NCBI GenBank assembly: GCA_017938885.1
Contig: JAGBAS010000144.1
Location: 1 to 34,383, forward strand
DNA: 34,383 bases
Direction of reading: 5' to 3'
Source of the DNA: Clostridia bacterium
GTDB lineage: Bacteria > Bacillota > Clostridia > Oscillospirales > CAG-272
Position 1 is the first letter of the stretch, and each line of letters begins with the position of its first letter. The notes beneath the pieces are model-generated. The model was not told where the DNA came from. It did not search any database and saw nothing but the letters and a program-made list of their open reading frames with translations. Shown here one piece after another: positions 8,376 through 16,093 of the stretch. Made by a program: the position numbers and the translations under genes.

Positions 8376-9470
8376 TCAGGCGTGCCAGATGAAATCCTCG
8401 TATACGGGGGTTCCGTCGAGCACGGGCAGGGGGGTAGCGGCGGCCAGCTCCTCCAGCTCCTCGCGGGCGGCAACGAGGGCCTCCCAGTAAGGATCGGTCA
8501 AAAAGACGTTGCCGCTCATGAGGTAGATGTTGCGCAGACCGCAGCCAATCTCCCAGCGGATCTTTTCAATGAAGTTGGCAGGGGACAGCGCGCCCACGGG
8601 GTAGGTGGTGGTTTCGGAGAAGGCGTTCTCCACGGATCCGATCAGGGCCAGGTGCTTGCGGATGCTCCGCTCGATGGCAGGGCGACCCAAAGGCTCCGAG
8701 AAATTCCAGTCGGCAAAGTGGGACTCGCCCACGCGGAACAGGGCCCCCGGGAAGGCCTTCTTGATGCCGGGAATATCCAGACCGTGGCGGCGGTCGCCGT
8801 TGTGCATGACCATGATGCCGGGGGTCATGCCCTCGGGAGTGGTCTCGGTGAGGAAACGGATGACCGACTCGCACTGGACCGTCTCCCACGCGTCCCTAAC
8901 CTCACTGCCGGGGGTACCCAGGCGGACGATATCGGCGCGGCTCATACCGTCGAACCGAGGGTACTGCTTGTAGAAGCGATTCAGACAGCGGTTGCAGTAG
9001 CAGCCCTGGAGGTGGGGCCCCCACATACCCATGCGGAGGTCGTCGTCGTGGAAGATCCGGGTGAAGCCGATCTCCTTATGGATCTTCAGAGCTTTGCGGT
9101 AGTTGTCAAAGACTACCTCGTCCACGCAGGTGGTGGTGCCCATACGGTTACCGTTCGCGTCGATGCGGTTCCTCCAGCTGGCAGGCAGGGTCGGATCGGG
9201 CGTATCTCCATTGCCGTTGAGGGCGTTGGAGCCGTGGCCCAGAGGCACGCAGATGGCCTGGACCTCAAAGCCCTCCGCCTCCAGCATGGCCTTGGCGCGG
9301 GCGGCCTCCTCGGGGGTGTTCTGCCATTCGCCGTAGATATAGTTGTCCAGCCAGACGGTTCTGACCCCCGCGGCCTTCATGTAAGGCACCTTCCTTGTAA
9401 AGAACTCGGGATCGGTCAGCACGAGGCTCGTGAGAAAATCGTAGTGGAAATTCAAGGTCGTACCGTTCAT
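8376..9470 (-). CDS. Putative TIM-barrel glycoside hydrolase-like protein
   Basis: 364 residues from the ATG at 9470 (AAAGGAAG at 8 bases); a longer frame to 9581 would run through the promoter at 9514-9547, so I reject it. Segments such as KAAGVRTVWLDNYIYGEW, TRIFHDDDLRMG, GCYCNRCLNRF (about 165) and GIMVMHNGD suggest a beta/alpha barrel of the glycosidase type. The CxxCL-x-x-F stretch is often seen in such uncharacterised barrels. No signal peptide. I cannot name the family or the substrate; the link with NamZ and GH99-like genes downstream suggests carbohydrate metabolism. Confidence 0.6.
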   Translation of the reverse strand: MNGTTLNFHYDFLTSLVLTDPEFFTRKVPYMKAAGVRTVWLDNYIYGEWQNTPEEAARAKAMLEAEGFEVQAICVPLGHGSNALNGNGDTPDPTLPASWRNRIDANGNRMGTTTCVDEVVFDNYRKALKIHKEIGFTRIFHDDDLRMGMWGPHLQGCYCNRCLNRFYKQYPRFDGMSRADIVRLGTPGSEVRDAWETVQCESVIRFLTETTPEGMTPGIMVMHNGDRRHGLDIPGIKKAFPGALFRVGESHFADWNFSEPLGRPAIERSIRKHLALIGSVENAFSETTTYPVGALSPANFIEKIRWEIGCGLRNIYLMSGNVFLTDPYWEALVAAREELEELAAATPLPVLDGTPVYEDFIWHA

Positions 9471-9513
9471 CGTGACGCTTCCTTTCCGCTTTTTCGGGGG
9501 CTTTTTTGCCCTC

Positions 9514-9547
9514 ATTATATTGTAGCACAGTTTCCCTCTTTTTGCAA
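9514..9547 (-). promoter_or_regulatory. Promoter of the TIM-barrel/Mrp genes
   Basis: Minus-strand TTGCAA (9542-9547), a 17-base spacer and TACAAT (9519-9524), with a second TATAAT overlapping at 9514-9519. It lies in the gap between the M50 gene and the TIM-barrel gene and sets the start of the latter at 9470. Confidence 0.7.
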
Positions 9548-9581
9548 GGGAAACGCAGAATTTTTCACAGTTTTTTCGCAT

Positions 9582-10199
9582 TTATTTTTCATCAGACAAA
9601 AGCCGGATCAAAAGGCACAGGGTGAACGCGAACAGAGATACGGTCTGCCCCACCCGAAGCAGAGCGTAGACCGACAAGAGCCAGAGCCCCCCCAGCGTAA
9701 TCCCCGTTGTCAGCCGCAAAGCGGTCTCTGCCGCCCTTTCCCCCGCTGTCAAGGACAAAAAGCAGGCCAGGATCCGTCCCCCGTCCATCCCCCGCACGGG
9801 AAGCAGGTTGAGCAGTCCCAAGCCGCAGGATACGGCAGAAAACAGGTATATCCCCTCCCTCGCCGCTCCCCAAGGATATGCCGTCAAGGCGGCCAGAAAG
9901 CTGGCCAAAGGCCCCCCCGACGCCACCGCCAGCTCTGCGCCGTAGGAGATCATCCCCGAAAGCTCCATCCGCGCGCCGAACAGATCCAGGCGCAGGGCGC
10001 GGACGGGAATCCTCCGACGCCACGCCACCAGCATATGCCCCAGCTCGTGAATCAGAGCCGCCAAGGCCACAGCCAGCAGCTCCCCCGCGCTTTGACGCAG
10101 CTCGGCCGCCGTCCGATCCCCCCATCGGTACGAAAGCACCCCCATGAGCAACGTGCCGCCTATACATATGCCCGCCGTCGGACTGATCCGGATGCGCAT
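9582..10199 (-). CDS. M50 family intramembrane metalloprotease (SpoIVFB/S2P-like)
   Basis: 205-residue membrane protein from the ATG at 10199, which follows GGAGGG at 6 bases; upstream in-frame starts lie in or near a palindromic element and lack a site. HELGH (residues 51-55) is the zinc-binding HExxH inside a membrane segment, and NLLPVRGMDGGR (about 131-142) supplies the third ligand, Asp139. Spacing and size fit the short S2P/SpoIVFB group that cleaves membrane-bound regulators. No PDZ or CBS domain. The substrate is unknown. It is transcribed divergently from the DUF1836 gene. Confidence 0.88.
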   Translation of the reverse strand: MRIRISPTAGICIGGTLLMGVLSYRWGDRTAAELRQSAGELLAVALAALIHELGHMLVAWRRRIPVRALRLDLFGARMELSGMISYGAELAVASGGPLASFLAALTAYPWGAAREGIYLFSAVSCGLGLLNLLPVRGMDGGRILACFLSLTAGERAAETALRLTTGITLGGLWLLSVYALLRVGQTVSLFAFTLCLLIRLLSDEK

Positions 10200-10229
10200 G
10201 GCTTTCCCTCCATTCTGTTTCTGCATATA

Positions 10230-10391
10230 GGGCACCTCTAAAAAACTCCTCGTGCGGCGAGCGGCGAGAAGATTTTTCGACAGTCTAAACATAAGTCCGC
10301 GCGTATAGTTGATCCTATACGAAGGATTTTTGTGACGAACGGCGGAAAAGATTCCTCCGATTCGCTGTGCGAGGTTTTTTTAGAGGTACCC
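10230..10391. mobile_element. MITE-like imperfect palindrome (162 bp)
   Basis: The ends are inverted copies: GGGCACCTCTAAAAAACTCC on the left and, on the opposite strand, GGGTACCTCTAAAAAAACC on the right, with similarity continuing for another ~20 bases. The centre has a hairpin GTATAG-TTGATC-CTATAC and two related copies of GAAG(G)ATTTTT. No coding capacity. The ends resemble IS terminal inverted repeats, so a non-autonomous element is likely, but I see no clean target duplication. It separates the divergent M50 and DUF1836 genes. Confidence 0.6.
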
Positions 10392-10443
10392 TCTATAATA
10401 TGAAAGAATTTGTGAACCATTCGCAAAAATTTCGGAGTAGGGG

Positions 10444-10472
10444 TTGACAATCGCACGACTGTATGATATAAT
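10444..10472 (+). promoter_or_regulatory. Promoter of the DUF1836 gene
   Basis: TTGACA (10444-10449), 17 bases, TATAAT (10467-10472). The predicted leader is ~80 bases and ends in GGAGG before the ATG at 10561; it contains a small hairpin AGTCC-TCAT-GGACT. Confidence 0.9.
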
Positions 10473-10560
10473 GAACTCACAACCGAATCAAGTCCTCATG
10501 GACTGACAAAAAGCGAGGCTATGCCCGCATATATTCAAAACAACCATATGGAGGTAGATT

Positions 10561-11145
10561 ATGAATCTCGAGATCAATGATTCCTTGATTCCCGGTACCA
10601 AGCTTAAGAAGAGCGACATGGGCAACGTCACGGGCCTGGATTTCCTGTCCAAGGTCTTCTACATCAGCGAGGGCGTGATGCTCTCCCAGATCCGCGAGGT
10701 ATCCGGTATCGACGGCTCTACCCTGCAAAACTGGACCAAGCGCGGTTGGGTCGCCAACGCCCGCTTGAAGAAGTACAACATCGATCAGGTCGCCCATATT
10801 CTCATCATCAATATGCTCCGCTCCTGCATCCAGCTGGATCACATTGCTTTCCTGCTCCACTACATCAACGGCAAGATCGACGACAAGAGCGACGACATCA
10901 TCCGGGATTCCGTCCTGTATGATTACATCTGCCGCATTCTGGAGACGCTCATGCAGCAGGATGTCTGCTCCATGGCCTCCATCAAGGAGGTCATCCGCGA
11001 ACAGATCGCCGATTACGAGGAGGCGCTCCCCGGTGCCCGCGACCGTCTGGCCAACGCGCTGGAGATCATCGTGGTCGCCTACTACGCCGCCCTCATCAAA
11101 CGCCGTTCCGACGAGATGCTGGCCAATCTCATGAGCACCTATTGA
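10561..11145 (+). CDS. DUF1836 domain protein, MerR-like DNA-binding regulator
   Basis: 194 residues, ATG with GGAGG upstream. Residues about 40-80 form a helix-turn-helix of the MerR type (SQIREVSGIDGSTLQNWTKR followed by a G-W-V wing), which fits DUF1836, a family of Firmicutes proteins of unknown function annotated as probable regulators. The rest is helical (HILIINMLRSCIQLDHIAFL, then LYDYICRILETLM). It has its own consensus promoter and is followed after 4 bases by a membrane protein gene, so the two are likely co-expressed. Confidence 0.85.
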   Translation: MNLEINDSLIPGTKLKKSDMGNVTGLDFLSKVFYISEGVMLSQIREVSGIDGSTLQNWTKRGWVANARLKKYNIDQVAHILIINMLRSCIQLDHIAFLLHYINGKIDDKSDDIIRDSVLYDYICRILETLMQQDVCSMASIKEVIREQIADYEEALPGARDRLANALEIIVVAYYAALIKRRSDEMLANLMSTY

Positions 11146-11149
11146 TTCT

Positions 11150-11707
11150 ATGAAAAAAAACATTGGCATCAATACCCTTTTCTACTTTCTCTATATCTTC
11201 GCCTCCTGTGTCATCGTCATGCTCATTGAGGCGTTGTTCACCAATGTTCTGGAGAAGTTCGTAGCGCTTCCCTACCCTGTGCTGACGGTCATCCGCATCG
11301 TCATCTACACCGTGGGCGTACCCGTCATTCTGGCGGTGGTGGGACGCAGCGAGGGGTATCGCGAGGGGGGCTGTTCGGTGTGGGCTACTGCCGCCAGCGG
11401 CGTTCTGGCCATGCTCCCTCATATTCTGTTCGCCATGCTGTTCAAATTTCAGGCCTTCGTATCGGGTGCGGTACGCTTCACGGCGGGGCTGATCTACAAC
11501 GGTTGGGCCGTTACCTACGATTCCCTCATCAACGAGACACCCTACCATCTGTTTCTCATCGTATTCGCGGCGTACGGTGTGCTGTATGCGGCGGTCTTGA
11601 CCATATCCAAGTACCTGGGGGCCCAGAAGCGCATCATGGATCGCGCCGAGCTGCGGATGGGGGAGGATGAAGCCGTCACCGAGGCTTCCAACGGAGAGAA
11701 TTATTGA
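11150..11707 (+). CDS. Integral membrane protein of unknown function
   Basis: 185 residues with about four membrane segments (about 9-31, 42-62, 76-98 and 130-152) and a charged C-terminal tail. I do not recognise a family. The ATG at 11150 lies 4 bases after the DUF1836 stop and has no clear ribosome binding site, so its translation probably depends on that of the upstream gene. Two hairpins follow. Confidence 0.75.
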   Translation: MKKNIGINTLFYFLYIFASCVIVMLIEALFTNVLEKFVALPYPVLTVIRIVIYTVGVPVILAVVGRSEGYREGGCSVWATAASGVLAMLPHILFAMLFKFQAFVSGAVRFTAGLIYNGWAVTYDSLINETPYHLFLIVFAAYGVLYAAVLTISKYLGAQKRIMDRAELRMGEDEAVTEASNGENY

Positions 11708-11718
11708 GTTGAATTGAA

Positions 11719-11791
11719 AATGACCGCTTTGGGTTGACCGAGGCGGTCTTTTCTTATGCGTTTTCACACCGCTTTTAGGCGGTGTTTTTGT
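11719..11791 (+). terminator. Two hairpins, tandem terminators
   Basis: GACCGC...GCGGTC followed by TTTTC (about 11721-11755), then ACACCGC-TTTTA-GGCGGTGT followed by a T run (about 11765-11791). Together they end the DUF1836/membrane protein transcript. The region from here to 11919 also has the dyad CGGTCG...CGACCG (11840-11845 and 11866-11871), which may be an operator of the XRE gene. Confidence 0.8.
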
Positions 11792-11919
11792 GTTTCAGTT
11801 TAATTATGGATTCCCGATAATTTACACTTTTCACGTGTTCGGTCGTCCCATATGCACAGTCTGCCCGACCGTTTATCGCTTTCGTTCATAGTACAATAAT
11901 GTGCAAGGAGGTGATTTCT

Positions 11920-12228
11920 TTGTTTACTGATAAGGAATTTCAAGAAAGGCTGACAGAACTGCGCCTACGCAAGGATGTTTCGGCTCGCGAAATGAGTCGG
12001 GATATCGGACAGAGCGATAACTACATTTGCAATATTGAGAATCATCACAATCTCCCCTCCATGTCAACCTTCTTCTACATCTGCGACTACCTCAAGGTCA
12101 CACCCATGGAGTTCTTCGACCTGGAATCCTCCGACCCCACCCGCCTGACCGAGATCACCGAAAAGCTCAAGCGGCTGAATCCCGAGCAGTTGGCGTTGGT
12201 GTCCAAGCTGGTGGATCAGATGAAGTGA
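11920..12228 (+). CDS. XRE-family helix-turn-helix regulator
   Basis: 102 residues. I choose the TTG at 11920 because AGGAGG (11906-11911) lies 8 bases before it; the in-frame ATG at 11899 would overlap that site. Residues about 4-60 are a Cro/C1-type HTH: LTELRLRKDVSAREMSRDIG, then NYICNIENHHNLPS and FFYICDYLKVTPMEFF. The C-terminal ~35 residues are a short helix (LTEITEKLKRLNPEQLALV) likely for dimerisation. No neighbour suggests its target; it may control itself through the upstream dyad. Confidence 0.9.
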   Translation: MFTDKEFQERLTELRLRKDVSAREMSRDIGQSDNYICNIENHHNLPSMSTFFYICDYLKVTPMEFFDLESSDPTRLTEITEKLKRLNPEQLALVSKLVDQMK

Positions 12229-12240
12229 GTCCCGATCCTG

Positions 12241-12343
12241 TCATCCTGAGCGGAACGGAGCAACGCGGAGTGAAGCCGAAGGATCTCCCTCCCGAAACAA
12301 GATCCTTCGGCTTCGCGCACTACGCGCGCTTCGCTCAGGATGA
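12241..12343. repeat. Dispersed inverted repeat (TCATCCTGAGC type)
   Basis: The arms TCATCCTGAGCG and CGCTCAGGATGA pair at the ends, and AGCCGAAGGATC pairs with GATCCTTCGGCT inside. This kind of repeat is frequent in GC-rich gut Clostridia. It lies between the XRE gene and the terminator of rnpB, both pointing at it, and holds no gene. Confidence 0.7.
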
Positions 12344-12368
12344 CGCACGGGAATGGATGAAAGCAACA

Positions 12369-12402
12369 AAAAAACGACCTCCTTTCAGAGATCGTTCCTT
12401 TT
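12369..12402 (-). terminator. Terminator of rnpB
   Basis: On the minus strand AACGATCTCT-GAAA-GGAGGTCGTT forms a 10-bp stem with a GAAA loop and is followed by seven T. It lies about 15 bases after the end of the RNase P RNA. Confidence 0.9.
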
Positions 12403-12415
12403 GCTATGCATTTTC

Positions 12416-12807
12416 GTAGCCCCGCCTGTAAGCCGGGTTCTGTTTGCTCTCAAGAAGAGCATGACGACCATCTATCTGCGCGCCCTGTCGCCAGGACGCT
12501 TCACGGCTTTCGCCGTGCGCCACCCAGTAAGTGGAATGGGTCGGGCCGACCCGCCCTTTGGCCTTACACGGTGTTGCATCGGATAGAGTTTACAGCAAAT
12601 CCACGTTACCGTGGAAGTGGGTGAGCTCTTACCTCGCCTTTCCATCCTTACCGCCCATGGAAGCCATGAACGGCGGTCTATTTCTGTTGCCCTTTTCCGG
12701 CGGTTGCCCGCGGCTGACGTTATCAGCTATCCTGCCCTATGATGCCCGGACTTTCCTCACGGGAATACCTTTCGGCGTGATCCCGCGCGGCCGTCCGACG
12801 GAGCTAC
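12416..12807 (-). ncRNA. rnpB: RNase P RNA, type A
   Basis: The catalytic RNA that matures tRNA 5' ends. The minus strand carries the conserved core GAGGAAAGTCCGGGC near the 5' side (about 12750-12765) and AGAACCCGGCTTACAGG near the 3' end (about 12424-12442), which pair to form P4. The two ends, GTAGCTCCGTC and GGCGGGGCTAC, pair over 11 positions as helix P1, which fixes the limits. About 392 nt, normal for type A. Reading frames on either strand across it are not genes. Confidence 0.96.
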
Positions 12808-12813
12808 CCGCTT

Positions 12814-12842
12814 ATTATAACACGTTTTCCCCTTCTTGTCAA
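12814..12842 (-). promoter_or_regulatory. rnpB promoter
   Basis: Minus-strand TTGACA (12837-12842), 17 bases, TATAAT (12814-12819): a full consensus, as expected for a strong stable-RNA gene. The start of transcription falls at about 12807, the first base of helix P1. It overlaps the leader of the divergent ROK-like gene. Confidence 0.95.
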
Positions 12843-12861
12843 TACCTTTTTGGAGGCTGTC

Positions 12862-13863
12862 ATGAACCAGACCGACCCATCCGTATCCTCCCCCGCCCTG
12901 CGGCTCGTCCTGGATGCCCTGGAGACCGAGGGCACCCACACCCGCCGTTCCCTGGCCGAGGCGACCCGACTCAGCGACTCCACGGTATCCCGCGCCATCC
13001 GTCTGGGGATCCGCCGAGGGCTTCTGATCCGCAAGGAGGGAGCAGACCCCGTCAGCGGCCGTCCCTGCCGGCACATCCTCCCCGCACCCGGCCTTCTGAT
13101 CCCTCTTTTGAGTCTGTACCCCCATCACGGAAGCCTTCGGGTGCTGAATCCTGGTCTGATCCCGGAGGGCTCGACCTCGGTTGAACTGAACCCTACCTTT
13201 ACGCCCGAAGAGAATCTGCGCCTGCTCTGCCGACGCGGTCTCCCTCTTTTGCGCGGTATGACTACCCGAACGGGGCTGTCAGTCACATCTCCCATCCTGG
13301 TCTCCGACAAAGCCTCCGCCCCTGCGGCCACACTCGCCGCCTGCCTCACCGACGCCGTAGGACTCCCGCCTCTGCTCATGCCGGATCGGGATGACTGTAT
13401 TGCCCGCGCGCTCTCGGCAGGCGCGCTCCCGCAGAAACGGGATGCCGCTTCCGCGCTCTTCATGCGTGTCGGCAACGGAGACCACGCCTGCATCCTGCTC
13501 CGCACCCCACAGGGCGGCTGGACGGTCTCCTCCCTCGGGCACAGGCTGACTCCCGGGCTCCGCCGCACCCTTCCCGCCTCCAACTGCCCCCCGGAGCTCC
13601 TGCGCCGTTCGGTGATCGACCTGTTGGCGGAGCTTTGCCGTTTTCTCAGCCCCGACATCATTCTTCTGGAGGATGCGAGAGGAATACTTCCCACGGAGGA
13701 GGAATGGAGGAGGCTTCTCCCCGAGGGGAGCCCTGTGGTCATTCTGTCCCCCGGCGAGGGCGGGCTCACCCTGGCTGAGCGCGGTGCCGCATTACTGGGA
13801 CGGCGCGCCCTATGGGATCGTATTCTGGAGGCAAGCCCGCCAAGCGGGGTAAGCCGAGAGTAA
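12862..13863 (+). CDS. Degenerate ROK-like transcriptional regulator
   Basis: 333 residues from the ATG at 12862, with GGAGG 5 bases before it; a TTG at 12850 precedes the site and is rejected. Residues about 10-65 are a winged HTH (HTRRSLAEATRLSDSTVSRAIRL), as in NagC/XylR-type ROK repressors. The rest follows the ROK outline but has lost its signatures: no DxGxT phosphate loop, MPDRDDCIARAL where ROK has the sugar-binding NDxNA, FMRVGNGDHACIL in the GxGxG position, and no CxCGxxGC zinc site. It probably keeps DNA binding without sugar kinase activity. The target may be the NAD(P)HX repair gene, but that has its own promoter. Confidence 0.65.
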   Translation: MNQTDPSVSSPALRLVLDALETEGTHTRRSLAEATRLSDSTVSRAIRLGIRRGLLIRKEGADPVSGRPCRHILPAPGLLIPLLSLYPHHGSLRVLNPGLIPEGSTSVELNPTFTPEENLRLLCRRGLPLLRGMTTRTGLSVTSPILVSDKASAPAATLAACLTDAVGLPPLLMPDRDDCIARALSAGALPQKRDAASALFMRVGNGDHACILLRTPQGGWTVSSLGHRLTPGLRRTLPASNCPPELLRRSVIDLLAELCRFLSPDIILLEDARGILPTEEEWRRLLPEGSPVVILSPGEGGLTLAERGAALLGRRALWDRILEASPPSGVSRE

Positions 13864-13960
13864 TCCCTTGGCGCGTCCACAAAGTCCGTATACTCGGATG
13901 CAACGCATACGGGTAATGCCGTAACACGGAAGGAATTGCCATTGAACGGCTCAACGGGGC

Positions 13961-13989
13961 TTGCAAATCACGGGCTTTTGTGGTATACT
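13961..13989 (+). promoter_or_regulatory. Promoter of the NAD(P)HX repair gene
   Basis: TTGCAA (13961-13966), 17 bases, TATACT (13984-13989), leading to a short leader and AAAGGAGA before the ATG at 14020. An imperfect dyad CCGTAT...ATACGG (about 13887-13913) lies upstream. Confidence 0.75.
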
Positions 13990-14019
13990 GTAGATAACAC
14001 CGCGAAAGGAGATACGGAT

Positions 14020-15636
14020 ATGATCTCGGCTCCCATCCTCACCGCCGCCCAAATGAAGGCCTGTGACAGCTATACCATAGACATCCTGGGCATTCCCTCC
14101 CAAGTCCTCATGGAGCGGGCCGCCCGCTCGGCCGCTTCTTTCCTGCTCTCCCGCGCCGACCTCTTTCCCGCTGGCCCCATCCTGCTCCTCTGCGGGAGCG
14201 GCAACAACGGCGGGGACGGCTTTGCCATGGCGCGATTCCTATCCGACGGCTCGTTGGGGAACGTGCGCAGGACGACGGTGCTCTACACGGGGCGTTTCAC
14301 CAAGGAGGGAATCCCCGACGAGACCCGCATGAGCCCCGAGTGCGGACGGCAGTACCGCCTGGCGCGGGATGCCGGGATTCCGGTGCTCCCCCCCGCCGCG
14401 CACGCGGAGGTCTTGCCCCACGTTGCGACCGTGGTGGACGCGGTGTTCGGTATTGGGCTGGATCGGCCCGTTGCGGGGGAGATCGCTTCCCTGCTCTCGG
14501 CGGTAGGCGGGACGGGGCTTCCCGTCCTGGCTATGGACATCCCTTCAGGGGTGAACGCCGACACGGGGGCTGTTTCGGGCGTGGCTCTGCCCGCTGTGGC
14601 AACCGTGACCATGCAAGCCCTCAAGGCAGGGCTTCTGCTCTACCCCGGTGCGGAGCTGTGCGGGGAGATCGCCGTGGCGGAGCTGGGCATTGATCTGACC
14701 CCCGCTGACCCGCCCTACGCTCGGTTGGCGGATGAATCCCTGTTGCGCCGGGTTCTGCCTCCCCGCGCCCGCCGTTCTCACAAGGGAGATTACGGTTGGG
14801 TCGCTCTGCTGTGCGGCTCCGAGGGAATGAGCGGGGCTGCGGTGCTGGCTACCCGGGCGGCTTTGCGGAGCGGCGCGGGACTTACCCGGGTGCTGACCCC
14901 CGCCTGTAATCGGGTGGTATTGCAGACAGCCATTCCCGAGGCCATTGTTTCGGTCTACGGCACCCCGGCCGAGGCGGCGGGATATGCCGAGGCAGACACC
15001 TTGGTGCTGGGCTGTGGGCTGGGGGTGTCGGAGCTTTCCCGCGAGGCTCTGCGGAGCGTGCTGAATACCCGCCCGAGGGAGGGATCGGTTCCCGTTGTAC
15101 TGGATGCCGATGGGTTGAATCATATCGTCCGGGATCCGTCGCTGTGGGATACCGCTCTGCTCTCAGCCTCCGACAGGCAGGTGGTCCTCACCCCCCATCC
15201 CGCCGAAATGTCCCGTCTGTGCGGGCGGGCAGTCCCCGCTATTCTGGCCAATCTCCCCGAGACGGCGTTGCATTTCGCCCGCGAGCGGGGAGTGACGGTG
15301 GTGCTCAAGGACGCCCACACGGTAGTGGCCTCCCCCGACGGAGATCTGTTCATCTGTACTGCCGGCAACGCAGGTATGGCCAAGGGCGGAAGCGGCGACG
15401 CGCTGGCGGGGATCATCGGTGCTTTGCTGGCACAGAACCGCCGCCGCTTGGGGCATGACCTGACCGTAGCCAAGGTCGCCGCCGCAGGGGTGTATCTCCA
15501 CGCAAGGGCCGGCGATCTCGTCGCCGCTGAGCGGGGGGAGTACGGGATGCTTCCCTCGGATCTCATCGAAACGCTCCCCGCCGTCACCAAAGCCCTGTCC
15601 GATTCCGCCACCCACATCAGTCGCGAAAGTCTATAG
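14020..15636 (+). CDS. nnr: Bifunctional NAD(P)H-hydrate epimerase / ADP-dependent dehydratase
   Basis: 538 residues from the ATG at 14020 (AAAGGAGA at 7 bases); the frame is open further upstream but crosses the promoter. Residues 1-215 are the YjeF_N epimerase (LLCGSGNNGGDGFAMARFL at about 57-75, MDIPSGVNADTG near 170). Residues about 235-530 are the ribokinase-like dehydratase (HKGDYGWVALLCGSEGMSGA, VVLDADGLN, LTPHPAEMSRL and the nucleotide site NAGMAKGGSGDALAGIIGAL). Together they repair hydrated, inactive NADH and NADPH. Length and fusion are normal for bacteria. The pyrophosphatase-like gene follows after 14 bases. Confidence 0.95.
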   Translation: MISAPILTAAQMKACDSYTIDILGIPSQVLMERAARSAASFLLSRADLFPAGPILLLCGSGNNGGDGFAMARFLSDGSLGNVRRTTVLYTGRFTKEGIPDETRMSPECGRQYRLARDAGIPVLPPAAHAEVLPHVATVVDAVFGIGLDRPVAGEIASLLSAVGGTGLPVLAMDIPSGVNADTGAVSGVALPAVATVTMQALKAGLLLYPGAELCGEIAVAELGIDLTPADPPYARLADESLLRRVLPPRARRSHKGDYGWVALLCGSEGMSGAAVLATRAALRSGAGLTRVLTPACNRVVLQTAIPEAIVSVYGTPAEAAGYAEADTLVLGCGLGVSELSREALRSVLNTRPREGSVPVVLDADGLNHIVRDPSLWDTALLSASDRQVVLTPHPAEMSRLCGRAVPAILANLPETALHFARERGVTVVLKDAHTVVASPDGDLFICTAGNAGMAKGGSGDALAGIIGALLAQNRRRLGHDLTVAKVAAAGVYLHARAGDLVAAERGEYGMLPSDLIETLPAVTKALSDSATHISRESL

Positions 15637-15650
15637 AAGGAGTCACAGCC

Positions 15651-16022
15651 ATGATCCATCAAGAATTTCCCCGTCCTGATCTGCGCCCCTATCTGGGCAA
15701 GACCGTCACCATTGAGATCGACCGCCCCATGGGCTACGTTCATCGTAAGGGTGAAAAGACCCTTATCTACCCCATCAACTACGGCTACGTCCCCAACGTC
15801 CTCGGCGGAGACGGCGAAGAGCTGGACGTATTCCTTCTGGGGGTGGATCACCCTGTAGAAGCCTTCACGGGTGTCATCATCGGTATCGTGTACCGCGCCG
15901 ACGACGTGGAGGACAAGCTCATCATGGCTCCCGAGGGGATGCGCTTCACCGTCGGGGAAATGACCGAGGCCGTCCGTTTTCAGGAAAAATACTACGATTC
16001 AAGCATTGTCGGGCTGTCGTAA
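15651..16022 (+). CDS. Short family I inorganic pyrophosphatase-like protein
   Basis: 123 residues, ATG with AAGGAG upstream. PINYGYVPNVLGGDGEELDVFLLG (about 43-65; core NYGYVPN) aligns with the family I active site, and DDVEDKLIMAP (about 84-94) with the second metal-binding loop. Two things are odd. The signature D-x-D-[PE]-x-D reads D-G-E-E-L-D, so the middle Asp is Glu. The segment before it is shortened, so the Lys/Glu/Arg residues that contact phosphate in E. coli Ppa appear missing. It could be a reduced or altered hydrolase rather than a housekeeping pyrophosphatase. Co-transcribed with the NAD(P)HX repair gene. Confidence 0.75.
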   Translation: MIHQEFPRPDLRPYLGKTVTIEIDRPMGYVHRKGEKTLIYPINYGYVPNVLGGDGEELDVFLLGVDHPVEAFTGVIIGIVYRADDVEDKLIMAPEGMRFTVGEMTEAVRFQEKYYDSSIVGLS

Positions 16023-16038
16023 AGCCCCGTATCCGCGC

Positions 16039-16074
16039 AAAAAGCCTGCCTTCCGTTGTGAAAGCAGGCTTTTT
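16039..16074. terminator. Bidirectional terminator
   Basis: AAAAAGCCTGC and GCAGGCTTTTT pair around a 14-base loop, giving a T run on both strands. It serves the pyrophosphatase-like gene on the plus strand and the tetrapeptide-repeat operon on the minus strand. Confidence 0.9.
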
Positions 16075-16093
16075 CTATGGTTGGCGGTTTCGC

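Noticed and set aside
8382..10241. A 619-residue open frame on the plus strand opposite the TIM-barrel and M50 genes
   Set aside because: It crosses the promoter and two well supported genes on the other strand and its product has no recognisable domain; GC-rich codon bias explains the open frame.
12225..12419. Small open frame after the XRE gene
   Set aside because: It runs through the dispersed inverted repeat and the rnpB terminator, with no independent support.
12353..13184. Open frames across the RNase P RNA
   Set aside because: The RNA has its full conserved core, P1 pairing, promoter and terminator; the frames are chance.
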